Assembly (NCBI RefSeq): GCF_017874035.1
Contig: NZ_JAGGKV010000001.1
Location: forward strand, 558,001-622,000
DNA: 64,000 nt
DNA from: Paenibacillus aceris
GTDB lineage: Bacteria > Bacillota > Bacilli > Paenibacillales > NBRC-103111
Direction: 5' to 3'
In this document: positions 17,876-26,097 of the stretch, one piece after another
Layout: each line of letters begins with the position of its first letter
Position numbering within the stretch: position 1 is the first letter of the stretch
The notes under the pieces: model-generated
Seen by the model: the letters and a program-made list of their open reading frames with translations, nothing else
Database searches by the model: none
Told to the model about the DNA's origin: nothing
Translations under genes and position numbers: made by a program

Positions 17876-18598
17876 TTACACCATCTTATTAAATTCCTTG
17901 CGAAGCCTTTTAATGATACGCTTTTCCAGCCTTGAGATGTAGGATTGTGAGATACCCAACAGATCGGCTACGTCTTTTTGCGTTTTTTCCTCGCCATCCT
18001 GCAATCCGAAGCGGAGCTCCATGATAATACGCTCACGTTCACTTAGTTTATCAAGCGCTTTATGCAGCAGCTTACGGTCCACCTGTTCCTCAATATTGCG
18101 GTAAATGGTATCGTTTTCTGTTCCAAGCACATCGGATAACAATAGTTCATTACCGTCCCAATCAATATTAAGCGGCTCATCAAAAGATACTTCCGTCCGT
18201 ATTTTACTGTTCCTCCTTAGATACATCAGGATTTCATTCTCAATGCATCGTGAAGCGTACGTTGCGAGCTTAATCTTTTTCTCAGGATCAAAAGTGTTCA
18301 CAGCTTTAATTAAGCCAATCGCGCCAATTGAAACGAGGTCCTCAATATTGATGCCTGTATTTTCAAATTTTCTGGCTATATAAACAACCAATCTCAGGTT
18401 GCGTTCAATTAACATCGCTCGAATCGCTGCATCCCCGGATGGTAATTTTTCCAATAAGTATTCTTCTTCTTCTCTTGTTAACGGAGGCGGCAAAGCTTCG
18501 CTTCCACCTATGTAATAGATTTCTTCTCCCTTAAGACCCAGAAGCATCAATATTCGATAGTACGCTAGTTGAAAACGCATTTTCCACTTCAAGAGCAT
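17876..18598 (-). CDS. sigE: RNA polymerase sigma-E precursor, early mother-cell sigma factor
   Basis: Made as an inactive membrane-associated precursor and cleaved by SpoIIGA when the septum is complete. The 240 residues have the hydrophobic, basic pro-sequence (first about 28 residues, ending [16 protein letters not shown], the known processing region), then conserved region 2 ([35 protein letters not shown]) and a region 4 helix-turn-helix [17 protein letters not shown]. The ATG is exactly 8 nt after AGGAGG, which belongs to the five-unit hairpin repeat at 18607-18806 between spoIIGA and sigE. In Bacillus the two genes form one operon; here the array separates them by 220 nt. Confidence 0.98.
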   Translation of the reverse strand: MLLKWKMRFQLAYYRILMLLGLKGEEIYYIGGSEALPPPLTREEEEYLLEKLPSGDAAIRAMLIERNLRLVVYIARKFENTGINIEDLVSIGAIGLIKAVNTFDPEKKIKLATYASRCIENEILMYLRRNSKIRTEVSFDEPLNIDWDGNELLLSDVLGTENDTIYRNIEEQVDRKLLHKALDKLSERERIIMELRFGLQDGEEKTQKDVADLLGISQSYISRLEKRIIKRLRKEFNKMV

Positions 18599-18606
18599 GT
18601 TAGTTT

Positions 18607-18806
18607 CCTCCTAAGAGTTTTCCGTAGGAAAACTTGCTTCGTAAGCATTCACTGAGTTTTCCATAGGAAAACTTGCATCGTAAGCGTAAGCTGTGTTTTG
18701 CGTATGCAAAACTAACTTTGTAAGCATTAATTAAGTTTCGCCTATGTAAAACTGTCCACGTAAGAATTCGCTGTGTTTTACATATGCAGAACAGTCGTCG
18801 TATGCG
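18607..18806 (-). repeat. Five-unit tandem hairpin-plus-Shine-Dalgarno repeat between spoIIGA and sigE
   Basis: Five copies with a 39-40 nt period, starting on the plus strand at 18616, 18655, 18694, 18734 and 18774. Each has an inverted repeat of the type AGTTTTGC, 3-4 nt, GCAAAACT, followed by a spacer and TTCGTAAGCA-like sequence. The unit next to sigE has perfect 8-bp arms (AGTTTTCC/GGAAAACT) and joins through AAG to CCTCCT (18607-18612), the complement of the sigE Shine-Dalgarno. Units decay with distance: the fourth and fifth have stem mismatches. The same element occurs before lspA and rsmH. Confidence 0.9.
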
Positions 18807-18818
18807 CTATGGATGCTG

Positions 18819-19742
18819 CTAACCGGCCGATATTAACGCGGGATGAATAATCGCTTGATAGGAGCCGTCACTGCAAAGCTTTCCACCGTCGAGACCGATA
18901 AGTACCTTAGAGGCTTCAATCTGCGTATGATTATGGGTAATCACCACCTTATCCGGCTTGATGGCCAGCATGAACTGGGTGTTCCGATTAACGCCCCGGT
19001 AAGGCACAAGACGCATCCGGTCCTGCCAAATGAACTCTTCTTCACCCAAACCGCTTATGATTTGGTCAACGTCGGCTGACCGAATCCTTTGAAGCCATTC
19101 CACAGGTAGAACATCGCCCCATTCCGATACTTCCATCACCATCACTGGGGTACGTGTTAACGGATCATACAATTGATTTCCAGTATCAATTAGCCCTTTA
19201 CAAGAGGCTGTATAATCTCCTACATGAATCGTAACCTCTGCTACAAAAGTCGTCAGCACCTCACGCTGCTTCGTACTTTGCAACACTGTTCTGAACCACC
19301 AAAGTAAAGGAATAAGTAACAAAAGAACAAAAAGTACACTGCCAATCTGAAATTGGAACATGGCCACTCCGGATTGGGTAAATACAATTCCCTTCATCAC
19401 ATCAGAGGAAGATGCAAGCACATAATGGATGCCAAACATACCGCCTGCGACAGCAAAATTTACTAAGAGGAACGTTCCGAGGTTTCTCAATAAATTTTGT
19501 AAAGAGCCGAACCCAAAAGCAGTCATAATCATCCCTATACAAAACATACATTTCACAGAAAATGTAAATAGAAATAAGGGTACCGGCAAGAACATAATGA
19601 CGACATAGGAGGCTCCTAAGAACGACGAACCTACGATTCTCCACCACTTGAACGGTATTTTCCGTGTTTTGGCCGTTACGATCAGCATGGCCGCATCCAT
19701 CAGAAAGTTCAGCAGGAAAATGAGATCCGCGTAGACGATCAC
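18819..19742 (-). CDS. spoIIGA: SpoIIGA, membrane aspartic protease that processes pro-sigma-E
   Basis: A 307-residue protein with five hydrophobic segments in the first about 160 residues and a cytosolic protease domain. The catalytic motif GLIDTGNQLYDPLTRTPVMV (DTG near residue 185) is that of a retroviral-type aspartic protease; the family works as a dimer activated by SpoIIR from the forespore. The start is a GTG at 19742 with GGAGGTG 8 nt upstream. It is the first gene of the spoIIG unit, with sigE downstream beyond the repeat array. Confidence 0.95.
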   Translation of the reverse strand: MIVYADLIFLLNFLMDAAMLIVTAKTRKIPFKWWRIVGSSFLGASYVVIMFLPVPLFLFTFSVKCMFCIGMIMTAFGFGSLQNLLRNLGTFLLVNFAVAGGMFGIHYVLASSSDVMKGIVFTQSGVAMFQFQIGSVLFVLLLLIPLLWWFRTVLQSTKQREVLTTFVAEVTIHVGDYTASCKGLIDTGNQLYDPLTRTPVMVMEVSEWGDVLPVEWLQRIRSADVDQIISGLGEEEFIWQDRMRLVPYRGVNRNTQFMLAIKPDKVVITHNHTQIEASKVLIGLDGGKLCSDGSYQAIIHPALISAG

Positions 19743-19810
19743 AATGTCCTCACCTCCGTAATAGATGCCTTTTCAACCATTTTCCTGACGAAACTTTAAG
19801 GTTCTAAATC

Positions 19811-19843
19811 AGTATAGGGCAATCCTAGTTCAAAGTCTGTCTA
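19811..19843 (-). promoter_or_regulatory. Candidate spoIIG promoter with wide spacing and a Spo0A-like box
   Basis: On the minus strand TATACT (19811-19816) is preceded by TAGACA (19838-19843) at 21 nt. The Bacillus spoIIG promoter is known for an unusually long 22-nt spacer bridged by Spo0A. The overlapping TGTCTAA (plus strand, 19838-19844) differs from the 0A box TGTCGAA at one position, and TGACGAA (19786-19792) downstream also differs by one. Confidence 0.5.
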
Positions 19844-19922
19844 AACTTGCTAGTAGGCTACTACTTTTTTTGTCAGTTGATGCGGCCTATTACGAACTAG
19901 AAAAGCCTTAGGAACAACAAAA

Positions 19923-19955
19923 AACCGAAGCCGCTACATGATGTAGGACTTCGGT
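19923..19955 (-). terminator. Terminator of ftsZ
   Basis: ACCGAAG and CTTCGGT enclose an inner CTACAT/ATGTAG stem; the minus strand continues into TTTTTTG. It separates the dcw transcript from spoIIGA. Confidence 0.85.
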
Positions 19956-19976
19956 CTCTTTACACATTTCGTGTAA

Positions 19977-21116
19977 TTATTTGTCGTTATTCCGTCCGCG
20001 ATTGCGCAGGAACGTCGGAATATCTAATTGATCGTTGGATGGCTGTGAGCCAAATGGCTTGAGGTTGTTCAATCGATTGTCCGAAGACACGGAAGACGAT
20101 GATTGCGGTTGTTCTTGGTGACCGGTAACAGGACGCTTGGCAGGTTGACTCAGATTTGGTGATCTATGCTCGAACCCCGTAGCGATAACCGTTACTAGAA
20201 TTTCGTCTTTGAGCTTATCATCAATTACCGCTCCGAAAATCATGTTCACTTCGATATCGGAAGCAGATGCCACGATATCCGCCGCTTCATTGACTTCGTA
20301 CAAGCTTAGGTTCACACCGCCAGTGATGTTCATGAGAACCCCGCGAGCGCCTTCGATGGACGTTTCCAAGAGTGGTGAGGAAATCGCCTTTTTCGCTGCT
20401 TCTGCCGCACGGTTTTCGCCTGTTGCCACACCGATCCCCATAAGGGCAGAACCGCGTTCCGTCATGATCGTTTTCACATCGGCGAAGTCCAAGTTAATAA
20501 GTCCAGGAACCGCGATCAAGTCAGAGATCCCTTGAACACCTTGACGAAGTACGTTATCCGCCTCACGGAATGCTTCAAGCATTGGCGTCTTTTTATCTAC
20601 GATTTCCAAAAGTCGATCATTTGGAATAATAATAAGCGTATCCACTTTCTCTTTCAGCGCAGCAATCCCTTGCTCAGCTTGCAGAGAACGTTTGCGTCCT
20701 TCAAACGTAAACGGACGTGTAACAACACCGACGGTTAAAGCTCCTACTTCTTTGGCGATTTCCGCAATAACCGGAGCAGCTCCTGTTCCGGTACCGCCAC
20801 CCATTCCTGCAGTAACGAATACCATGTCAGCGCCGCGAAGCGTGTTCAGAATCATCTCCCTTGACTCTTCTGCCGCTTTCTTCCCTACATCCGGGTTCGC
20901 GCCTGCACCAAGACCGCGTGTCAGCTTGTCCCCGATTTGCAGTTTATGTACCGATTTCGCGAGGTGGAGAGCTTGGGCATCCGTATTAACTGTGATAAAC
21001 TCAACGCCCTTTACGCCATTCTCGATCATTCGATTAACAGCATTACTACCGCCGCCACCAACACCGATGACTTTTATTTGAGCCAACTGTTCCATATCCA
21101 TATCAAATTCAAACAT
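19977..21116 (-). CDS. ftsZ: Cell division GTPase FtsZ
   Basis: Tubulin-like GTPase that forms the Z-ring. The 379 residues contain the tubulin signature [11 protein letters not shown], the synergy-loop [13 protein letters not shown] and NTDAQAL; a variable linker of about 45 residues leads to the C-terminal peptide [11 protein letters not shown] that binds FtsA and SepF, both encoded here. The start is most likely the ATG at 21116, 11 nt after AGGGGG; the frame's first ATG at 21125 is too close to that site. It is 30 nt downstream of ftsA and ends at a strong terminator. Confidence 0.98.
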   Translation of the reverse strand: MFEFDMDMEQLAQIKVIGVGGGGSNAVNRMIENGVKGVEFITVNTDAQALHLAKSVHKLQIGDKLTRGLGAGANPDVGKKAAEESREMILNTLRGADMVFVTAGMGGGTGTGAAPVIAEIAKEVGALTVGVVTRPFTFEGRKRSLQAEQGIAALKEKVDTLIIIPNDRLLEIVDKKTPMLEAFREADNVLRQGVQGISDLIAVPGLINLDFADVKTIMTERGSALMGIGVATGENRAAEAAKKAISSPLLETSIEGARGVLMNITGGVNLSLYEVNEAADIVASASDIEVNMIFGAVIDDKLKDEILVTVIATGFEHRSPNLSQPAKRPVTGHQEQPQSSSSVSSDNRLNNLKPFGSQPSNDQLDIPTFLRNRGRNNDK

Positions 21117-21146
21117 GTGAGTCATATCCCCCTAACGTTGCGTTCA

Positions 21147-22394
21147 CTATATAAATTCACTGAAAAAACTTTTAACACGTTCCATTAAACCAGGTTTTGT
21201 GCTTTCGGAGGATTTTTTTGTTGCAGCTTTTGGTGCCACTTTTTTCGTAAAGCCTGAATTCCGGTTTTTCATGTACTTGGAAACGAATTGAATGATACCA
21301 ACACCACTTGTATAAGAAGGATCGCGCACACCGATGAAATCAGGAACGGCAATTCTTACAGATGTTGCAAGCTCAGCCTGCGCAATTGAGAGTACACCTG
21401 GCATACAAACAGTTCCACCCGTAAGCACATACCCACCGGCTAAATCGCCATATCCAAGACGATGCACTTCGGCACGGATCATTTGGAAAATTTCCTCAAC
21501 GCGGGGTTCAATAATATTCGCGAGATCGACTTGCGAAAACTCTTTTTCCACATTGCTTCCCATTCTCGTCACCTTAAACATTTGATCGGGGGCTGAGTCT
21601 TCTACCGATGCGCAACCGTATTTCAGCTTTATTTTCTCTGCGATTTCGAGCTGAGTACGAAGGCCTATCGAGATATCATTGCTGATATACTCCCCGCCGA
21701 TTTGAATCGTTGATGTGGCTATCAGATTCCCTTGTTCAAACACAGCGATCGTCGCTGCACCTGCACCTACATCAACCAGAACAGTTCCAACTGCTTTTTC
21801 ATCCTTGGAAAGAGCCAACTGACCGGATGCAAGCGACATTAAGATGAGACCTGCAACTTTCAGTTCGGATTTTTCCACAACACGGATCAAATTATGTATC
21901 CCCGTTTTCGCGCCAGTGATAATCGTCGCTTCAACTTCTAAGCGGACGCCAATCATACCGCGAGGATCGTTAATGCCTTCTTGTCCATCAACTAAGTACT
22001 GCTTAGGTACGACTCCAATAATTTCACGCTCGGGAGGTAATGCGATAACTCTTGCCGCTTGAATTACACGATCAATATCCTCTTCCCCGATTTCACGGTC
22101 TTCATTGGAGACAGCTACAACACCATGACTCGATTGAAGAGCAATATGATTTCCTGAAATTCCTACGTAAACCTCGGAAATTTGTACGCCCACCATTCGT
22201 TCAGCATGATCAACCGCGCTCCGTATGGAATGTACTGTTTGATCAATGTCAACGATGGCGCCTTTACGAATACCCTCTGACTCGGCAGATCCCACACCTA
22301 TTATATTAATGGTTCCGTTAACAACTTCCCCAATAATAGCTCGAACCTTGGATGTACCGATGTCTAAACTAACAATGATGTCATTGTTGCTCAA
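21147..22394 (-). CDS. ftsA: Cell division protein FtsA
   Basis: Actin-like protein that tethers FtsZ to the membrane. The 415 residues show the actin-fold phosphate loop VSLDIGTSKVRAIIGE at the N-terminus, the SHS2 (1C) domain, VDVGAGAATIAVF, and a C-terminal amphipathic helix GLMERVKSFFSEFI that binds the membrane. The first codon is TTG, with AGGAGGT 9 nt upstream; the next codons read SNNDIIVSLDIG as in Bacillus FtsA, so a TTG start is well supported. Stop and ftsZ RBS are close, so the two are co-translated from one message. Confidence 0.97.
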   Translation of the reverse strand: MSNNDIIVSLDIGTSKVRAIIGEVVNGTINIIGVGSAESEGIRKGAIVDIDQTVHSIRSAVDHAERMVGVQISEVYVGISGNHIALQSSHGVVAVSNEDREIGEEDIDRVIQAARVIALPPEREIIGVVPKQYLVDGQEGINDPRGMIGVRLEVEATIITGAKTGIHNLIRVVEKSELKVAGLILMSLASGQLALSKDEKAVGTVLVDVGAGAATIAVFEQGNLIATSTIQIGGEYISNDISIGLRTQLEIAEKIKLKYGCASVEDSAPDQMFKVTRMGSNVEKEFSQVDLANIIEPRVEEIFQMIRAEVHRLGYGDLAGGYVLTGGTVCMPGVLSIAQAELATSVRIAVPDFIGVRDPSYTSGVGIIQFVSKYMKNRNSGFTKKVAPKAATKKSSESTKPGLMERVKSFFSEFI

Positions 22395-22691
22395 GCCCCT
22401 GGCACCTCCTATAACTTGGATAATAAAGTGTTTTCATTACAATTACTTAAATACGTATTCCACACAACCGCCATATTCCCTCTTTTTTCAACATTTTTTT
22501 TGCCGGCATTAAAGTCGTTTTTTTAAACAGTCAATTTTCATTAGAATACAAATATATCATGTCTAGTAATTGCACTTACATTTCTAGGGTTTAATAGGAT
22601 TCTATTTAACCATAAAACTAATTTTAACATTAAATTTCATGATTGAGTAGCCCATTAAACCGTTTTTTTATCAGGAAGGACGCGCTGTTTC
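22395..22691. other. AT-rich spacer between divIB and ftsA
   Basis: Almost 300 nt without a gene, rich in A and T runs. It probably holds a promoter for ftsA-ftsZ. TTGACT and TTGAAA hexamers occur on the minus strand, but none has a convincing partner at 17 nt, so I name no promoter. No hairpin with a T run stands out. Confidence 0.4.
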
Positions 22692-23573
22692 CTAGGGTGA
22701 CGGTTTCGTCGTTGCTTTTGGAGTCGGCTTGGCGCCTGCTTTGTTAGGATCGGGCGTTGGACTCGCCGAGCTGTTTCCAGTTTTTTGCCCCGAAGCATTG
22801 TTCGTTTCACTGTTTGCATCTTCGTTAGGATCAAACGGAGCGTGATACTCTACTTCTAGCATTTTGATAACACCGCTAGTTATGTGATCCTCTTGTAAGC
22901 TTGCTATATAAGCAGGCAAATTGTCAATTTTCTCTGGCAGGTAGGCAATCGTGGTGTACACTTCAAATTGGGATCTCGTGTACAACTTAATTTTGTCGGG
23001 ATACGGCTCAGACGGATCCGGCTTAATTTCTGAAATATCCGAGAGCGCGCTCTCCGGAATTTCACCCAGCACTTTGCAAAGCGCCGCCTTATTCGGATCG
23101 CCGTCCGTCCATCCCGTCAAAATGGGCATATCCAGTGGAATGCTGCTGCCAGCAGGCAATTCGATGACGGCACCGTCGGCAAGCACGGCCTGTTTCTTAC
23201 CGTCAGCAGCTATTTGGAAGGCAACCTTTGGATATTCCTGTACCGTAATGTGTACAACACCAGGGAAATGCTTCTTCACCACCGCCGACTTAATCATTGG
23301 AAGCGAGGTAATACGCTGCTCGATCGACCGGGAACTGAAGGCAAAGAAACGGTCGCCAACAGCGATTTGACTGGCTTGTCCAATTGCTTCTGAGGCCATA
23401 AGCTCATTTCCTTCAACTTCAATGGCACTTATGCGGCTAAGCGAAGATTGAAAAAATAAAATGAATAAAATGATGATGAAAAAAATGAACAAAAAAATGA
23501 GCAGCTTCCGATTGGTACGCGCTCGTGGCTTTGGTACAGGCGGCAGAGCGGGCACATTGCGGTCGTCAGACAA
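22692..23573 (-). CDS. divIB: Cell division protein DivIB/FtsQ
   Basis: Single-pass divisome protein, here about 293 residues: a short basic cytoplasmic tail, one membrane helix (LLIFLFIFFIIILFILFF), a POTRA domain (ISAIEVEGNELMASEAIGQASQI), then the FtsQ domain and a Pro/Thr/Lys-rich tail (PTPDPNKAGAKPTPKATTKPSP). In Bacillus it stabilises FtsL-DivIC at the septum. GTG codons at 23585 and 23582 overlap the AGGTGG Shine-Dalgarno, while a TTG at 23573 is 8 nt after it, so I take the TTG. It lies between murA and ftsA. Confidence 0.9.
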   Translation of the reverse strand: MSDDRNVPALPPVPKPRARTNRKLLIFLFIFFIIILFILFFQSSLSRISAIEVEGNELMASEAIGQASQIAVGDRFFAFSSRSIEQRITSLPMIKSAVVKKHFPGVVHITVQEYPKVAFQIAADGKKQAVLADGAVIELPAGSSIPLDMPILTGWTDGDPNKAALCKVLGEIPESALSDISEIKPDPSEPYPDKIKLYTRSQFEVYTTIAYLPEKIDNLPAYIASLQEDHITSGVIKMLEVEYHAPFDPNEDANSETNNASGQKTGNSSASPTPDPNKAGAKPTPKATTKPSP

Positions 23574-23702
23574 GATGGGCACCACCTAATAGTTTCGAAT
23601 GAAGGTTAAAATTTACAAACTTGTATGTAACCAATCAAATGAAACCGTGAATCCCCGCCTGTGTCCAGGAAGGGATGCGCGGCATTCATTTACTTGTTCA
23701 GC

Positions 23703-24971
23703 TTACTCACTTGGGACAGGTGATTGGCGATGCACAGAGGCTCCCAACCTTGACAACATATGTTCAATTCTATCATAGCCTCTATCAATATGATGAATTT
23801 GCTCAACGATCGTCGTACCGTGCGCAGCCAGACCGGCGATAACAAGCGCTGCGCCAGCACGTAAATCTGTCGCCTCTACTGTCGCTCCATACAGCCTCGG
23901 AACGCCTCGAATAAAGGCTGAACTCATATCCACACGGATATCTGCACCCATACGGGACAGTTCATCTACGTGTTTAAATCTACCTTCAAAGATCGTCTCT
24001 TTCATTACGCTCATACCATCTGCTAGAGATAACAGCACCATGACCTGAGATTGAAGATCGGTCGGAAAAGACGGATGCGGCGAAGTCACGATACGTTCCA
24101 CGGCTTTCGGTCTTGTCGGACAGCTTACATGTATTATATCACCGTCCGTATTGATTTGAACACCTGCACGCTTAAGGACATGAATCACCGAGGTCAAATG
24201 GGCAGGGTTAACCTTCTCCAAGGTTATGTTCCCTTTCGTTGCAGCAGCGGCCACCATGAAGGTTCCGGCTACTATTCGATCGGGAATGATACGGTAGGTG
24301 CAAGGTGACAGAGTTGCCACACCCCGAATGGTAATGGTATCCGTACCTGCTCCGATAATGTCGGCGCCCATGGCGTTCAGAAAGTTTTGCAAATCCTGAA
24401 TTTCCGGCTCCCTTGCCGCATTATAAATCGTTGTGATGCCTTCGGCTTTCACAGCAGCCATCATGATATTTTCCGTAGCTCCGACGCTCGGAAAGTCCAG
24501 GACGATTTCGCTGCCATGCAGCGATTCTGCTGTGCAAACAATTTTGTTTGCGAATTCTTCGATGCTGGCCCCCAGAGCCTGAAGCCCTTTCAGGTGCAAA
24601 TCGATTTTACGTTCGCCGATCGCGCAGCCGCCGGGTTGATACACCGTGACACTGCCAAATCTAGCGAGCAGCGGACCCATAAGAAAGATGGAGGAACGCA
24701 TCTGCCCCATCAATTCTTCAGGAATATGCGAGGAATTAGCTGTGGATGTTGTGATGGATACTGCATCCCCTTGCTGATCGGCACGACAGCCGAGCGCACG
24801 AAGAATGCGCAGCATCGTGTCGATATCGAGCAAATTGGGAACATTATGCAGAGTATGAGTGCCGCTAGCCAGCATGCAGGCTGCTAAGATTGGTAATGCG
24901 GCGTTTTTAGCGCCGTGTATCTGGATGGCTCCCGTGAGAGGTCTTCCACCTTCGATAACGAGCTTCTCCAA
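23703..24971 (-). CDS. murA: UDP-N-acetylglucosamine 1-carboxyvinyltransferase
   Basis: First committed step of peptidoglycan precursor synthesis: moves enolpyruvate from PEP to UDP-GlcNAc. The 422 residues have the catalytic loop QPGGCAIGERKIDLH with the fosfomycin-sensitive cysteine near residue 119, NAALPILAA at the N-terminus (KNAALP contacts substrate), and FPTDLQSQ and FEGRFKHVDEL further on. The first codon is TTG, preceded by GGAGGTGG. Its place between murB and divIB, instead of near the atp genes as in Bacillus murAA, is typical of Paenibacillaceae. A second murA copy may exist elsewhere; not visible here. Confidence 0.96.
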   Translation of the reverse strand: MEKLVIEGGRPLTGAIQIHGAKNAALPILAACMLASGTHTLHNVPNLLDIDTMLRILRALGCRADQQGDAVSITTSTANSSHIPEELMGQMRSSIFLMGPLLARFGSVTVYQPGGCAIGERKIDLHLKGLQALGASIEEFANKIVCTAESLHGSEIVLDFPSVGATENIMMAAVKAEGITTIYNAAREPEIQDLQNFLNAMGADIIGAGTDTITIRGVATLSPCTYRIIPDRIVAGTFMVAAAATKGNITLEKVNPAHLTSVIHVLKRAGVQINTDGDIIHVSCPTRPKAVERIVTSPHPSFPTDLQSQVMVLLSLADGMSVMKETIFEGRFKHVDELSRMGADIRVDMSSAFIRGVPRLYGATVEATDLRAGAALVIAGLAAHGTTIVEQIHHIDRGYDRIEHMLSRLGASVHRQSPVPSE

Positions 24972-24986
24972 AGTTCCACCTCCGAT

Positions 24987-25892
24987 TTACCTCTCACCCA
25001 TCACCAAAACTTCCGGTACTAGCGATACTCCGTACTGTTTCTGTACGATCTGCTGTACTTCTGCGATGAGAGTGAGAACGTCCTCGGCTTTAGCATCTCC
25101 GGTGTTCACAATGAAATTGGCGTGCAGCGTGGAGATTTCCGCTCCACCAACACGTTTGCCTTTCAGGCCGGCCTCTTCGATGAGCTTTGCGGCGAATCCC
25201 CCATTGGGGTTGCGGAATACACTTCCAGCACAAGCTAATTGAAGCGGTTGCGTGCGGAGACGCCGATCCCGGTATGCCGCCATGGCTCCGGCGATTTCTT
25301 TACGTTCTCCAACCTGTAATTCAAAGACGGCTTCTGTGACGATGCCGGGTAGAGTGTGCAGAATGGAATGCCTGTAGGCATACTGCAAATCCTCCGCCTG
25401 CATCGTGACCAATTCCCCTGTGTCCAAGATGACTTCAGCCTGCTTGAGTATGCGTGACACATCAGACCCGTGAGCCCCTGCATTCATGTAGACGGCGCCT
25501 CCCACAGAACCGGGAATGCCCGAAGCAAACTCCAGTCCGGTTAAACCTTCTTTGGCCGCTAATACGGACAATTTAATGAACGAATAGGAGCCGCCGGCAT
25601 AGACTGTTGCACCTTCAAAACGCAAAGTCTCCAGCGCAGAGCCAAGTTTGATAACTACCCCTCTAATGCCTTTGTCGCTGACAAGTAAGTTTGAGCCTCG
25701 ACCGATGATCGTCCATGGTACTCCGCGTTGATGCAGGAAACGGATGACAGCAGCAACCTGCTCCTTCGTGTTTGGGAGGATAAGACAATCGGCCGGACCA
25801 CCGATTTTCCAAGTTGTATAAGGGGCTAGTCGCTCATTCGTTCGAATCTCGCCAATATTTGCTGCACGTAAGTCGGATATTAACTGCTGCAT
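24987..25892 (-). CDS. murB: UDP-N-acetylenolpyruvoylglucosamine reductase
   Basis: FAD- and NADPH-dependent second step of precursor synthesis, making UDP-MurNAc. The 301 residues show TTWKIGGPADCLILP and GRGSNLLVSDKGIRGVVIKLG (FAD-binding), GLEFASGIPGSVGGAVYMNAGAHG, and the catalytic serine region ACAGSVFRNPNGGFAAKLIEEAGLKGKRVGGAEIS-like sequence, followed by HANFIVN. It is a type II MurB. It lies 15 nt before murA, whose product is its substrate. GGAGG is 6 nt before the ATG. Confidence 0.97.
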   Translation of the reverse strand: MQQLISDLRAANIGEIRTNERLAPYTTWKIGGPADCLILPNTKEQVAAVIRFLHQRGVPWTIIGRGSNLLVSDKGIRGVVIKLGSALETLRFEGATVYAGGSYSFIKLSVLAAKEGLTGLEFASGIPGSVGGAVYMNAGAHGSDVSRILKQAEVILDTGELVTMQAEDLQYAYRHSILHTLPGIVTEAVFELQVGERKEIAGAMAAYRDRRLRTQPLQLACAGSVFRNPNGGFAAKLIEEAGLKGKRVGGAEISTLHANFIVNTGDAKAEDVLTLIAEVQQIVQKQYGVSLVPEVLVMGER

Positions 25893-26097
25893 GGGAAAAC
25901 CTCCTTCACAGAACGTAGGGCGAAATTATTGGAACATCTGTTGAGAGCTCCTTAATTTCAAAAATACGGACCAAATTTGAAGATGGCCGGGCTTCAAGCT
26001 TTGGCGCCATATACAGCCTTAGGTGTCTGTCACGGTTATAGTATAGTTTATGTAAAATCGGATAGAGTGTGACAATCGCCTATTCGCTTTCGAAAAA

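Noticed and set aside
18607..18806. CRISPR array before sigE
   Set aside because: The units have a 39-40 nt period but no unique spacers between repeats; every part of the unit is repeated and decays gradually. There are no cas genes in the window.
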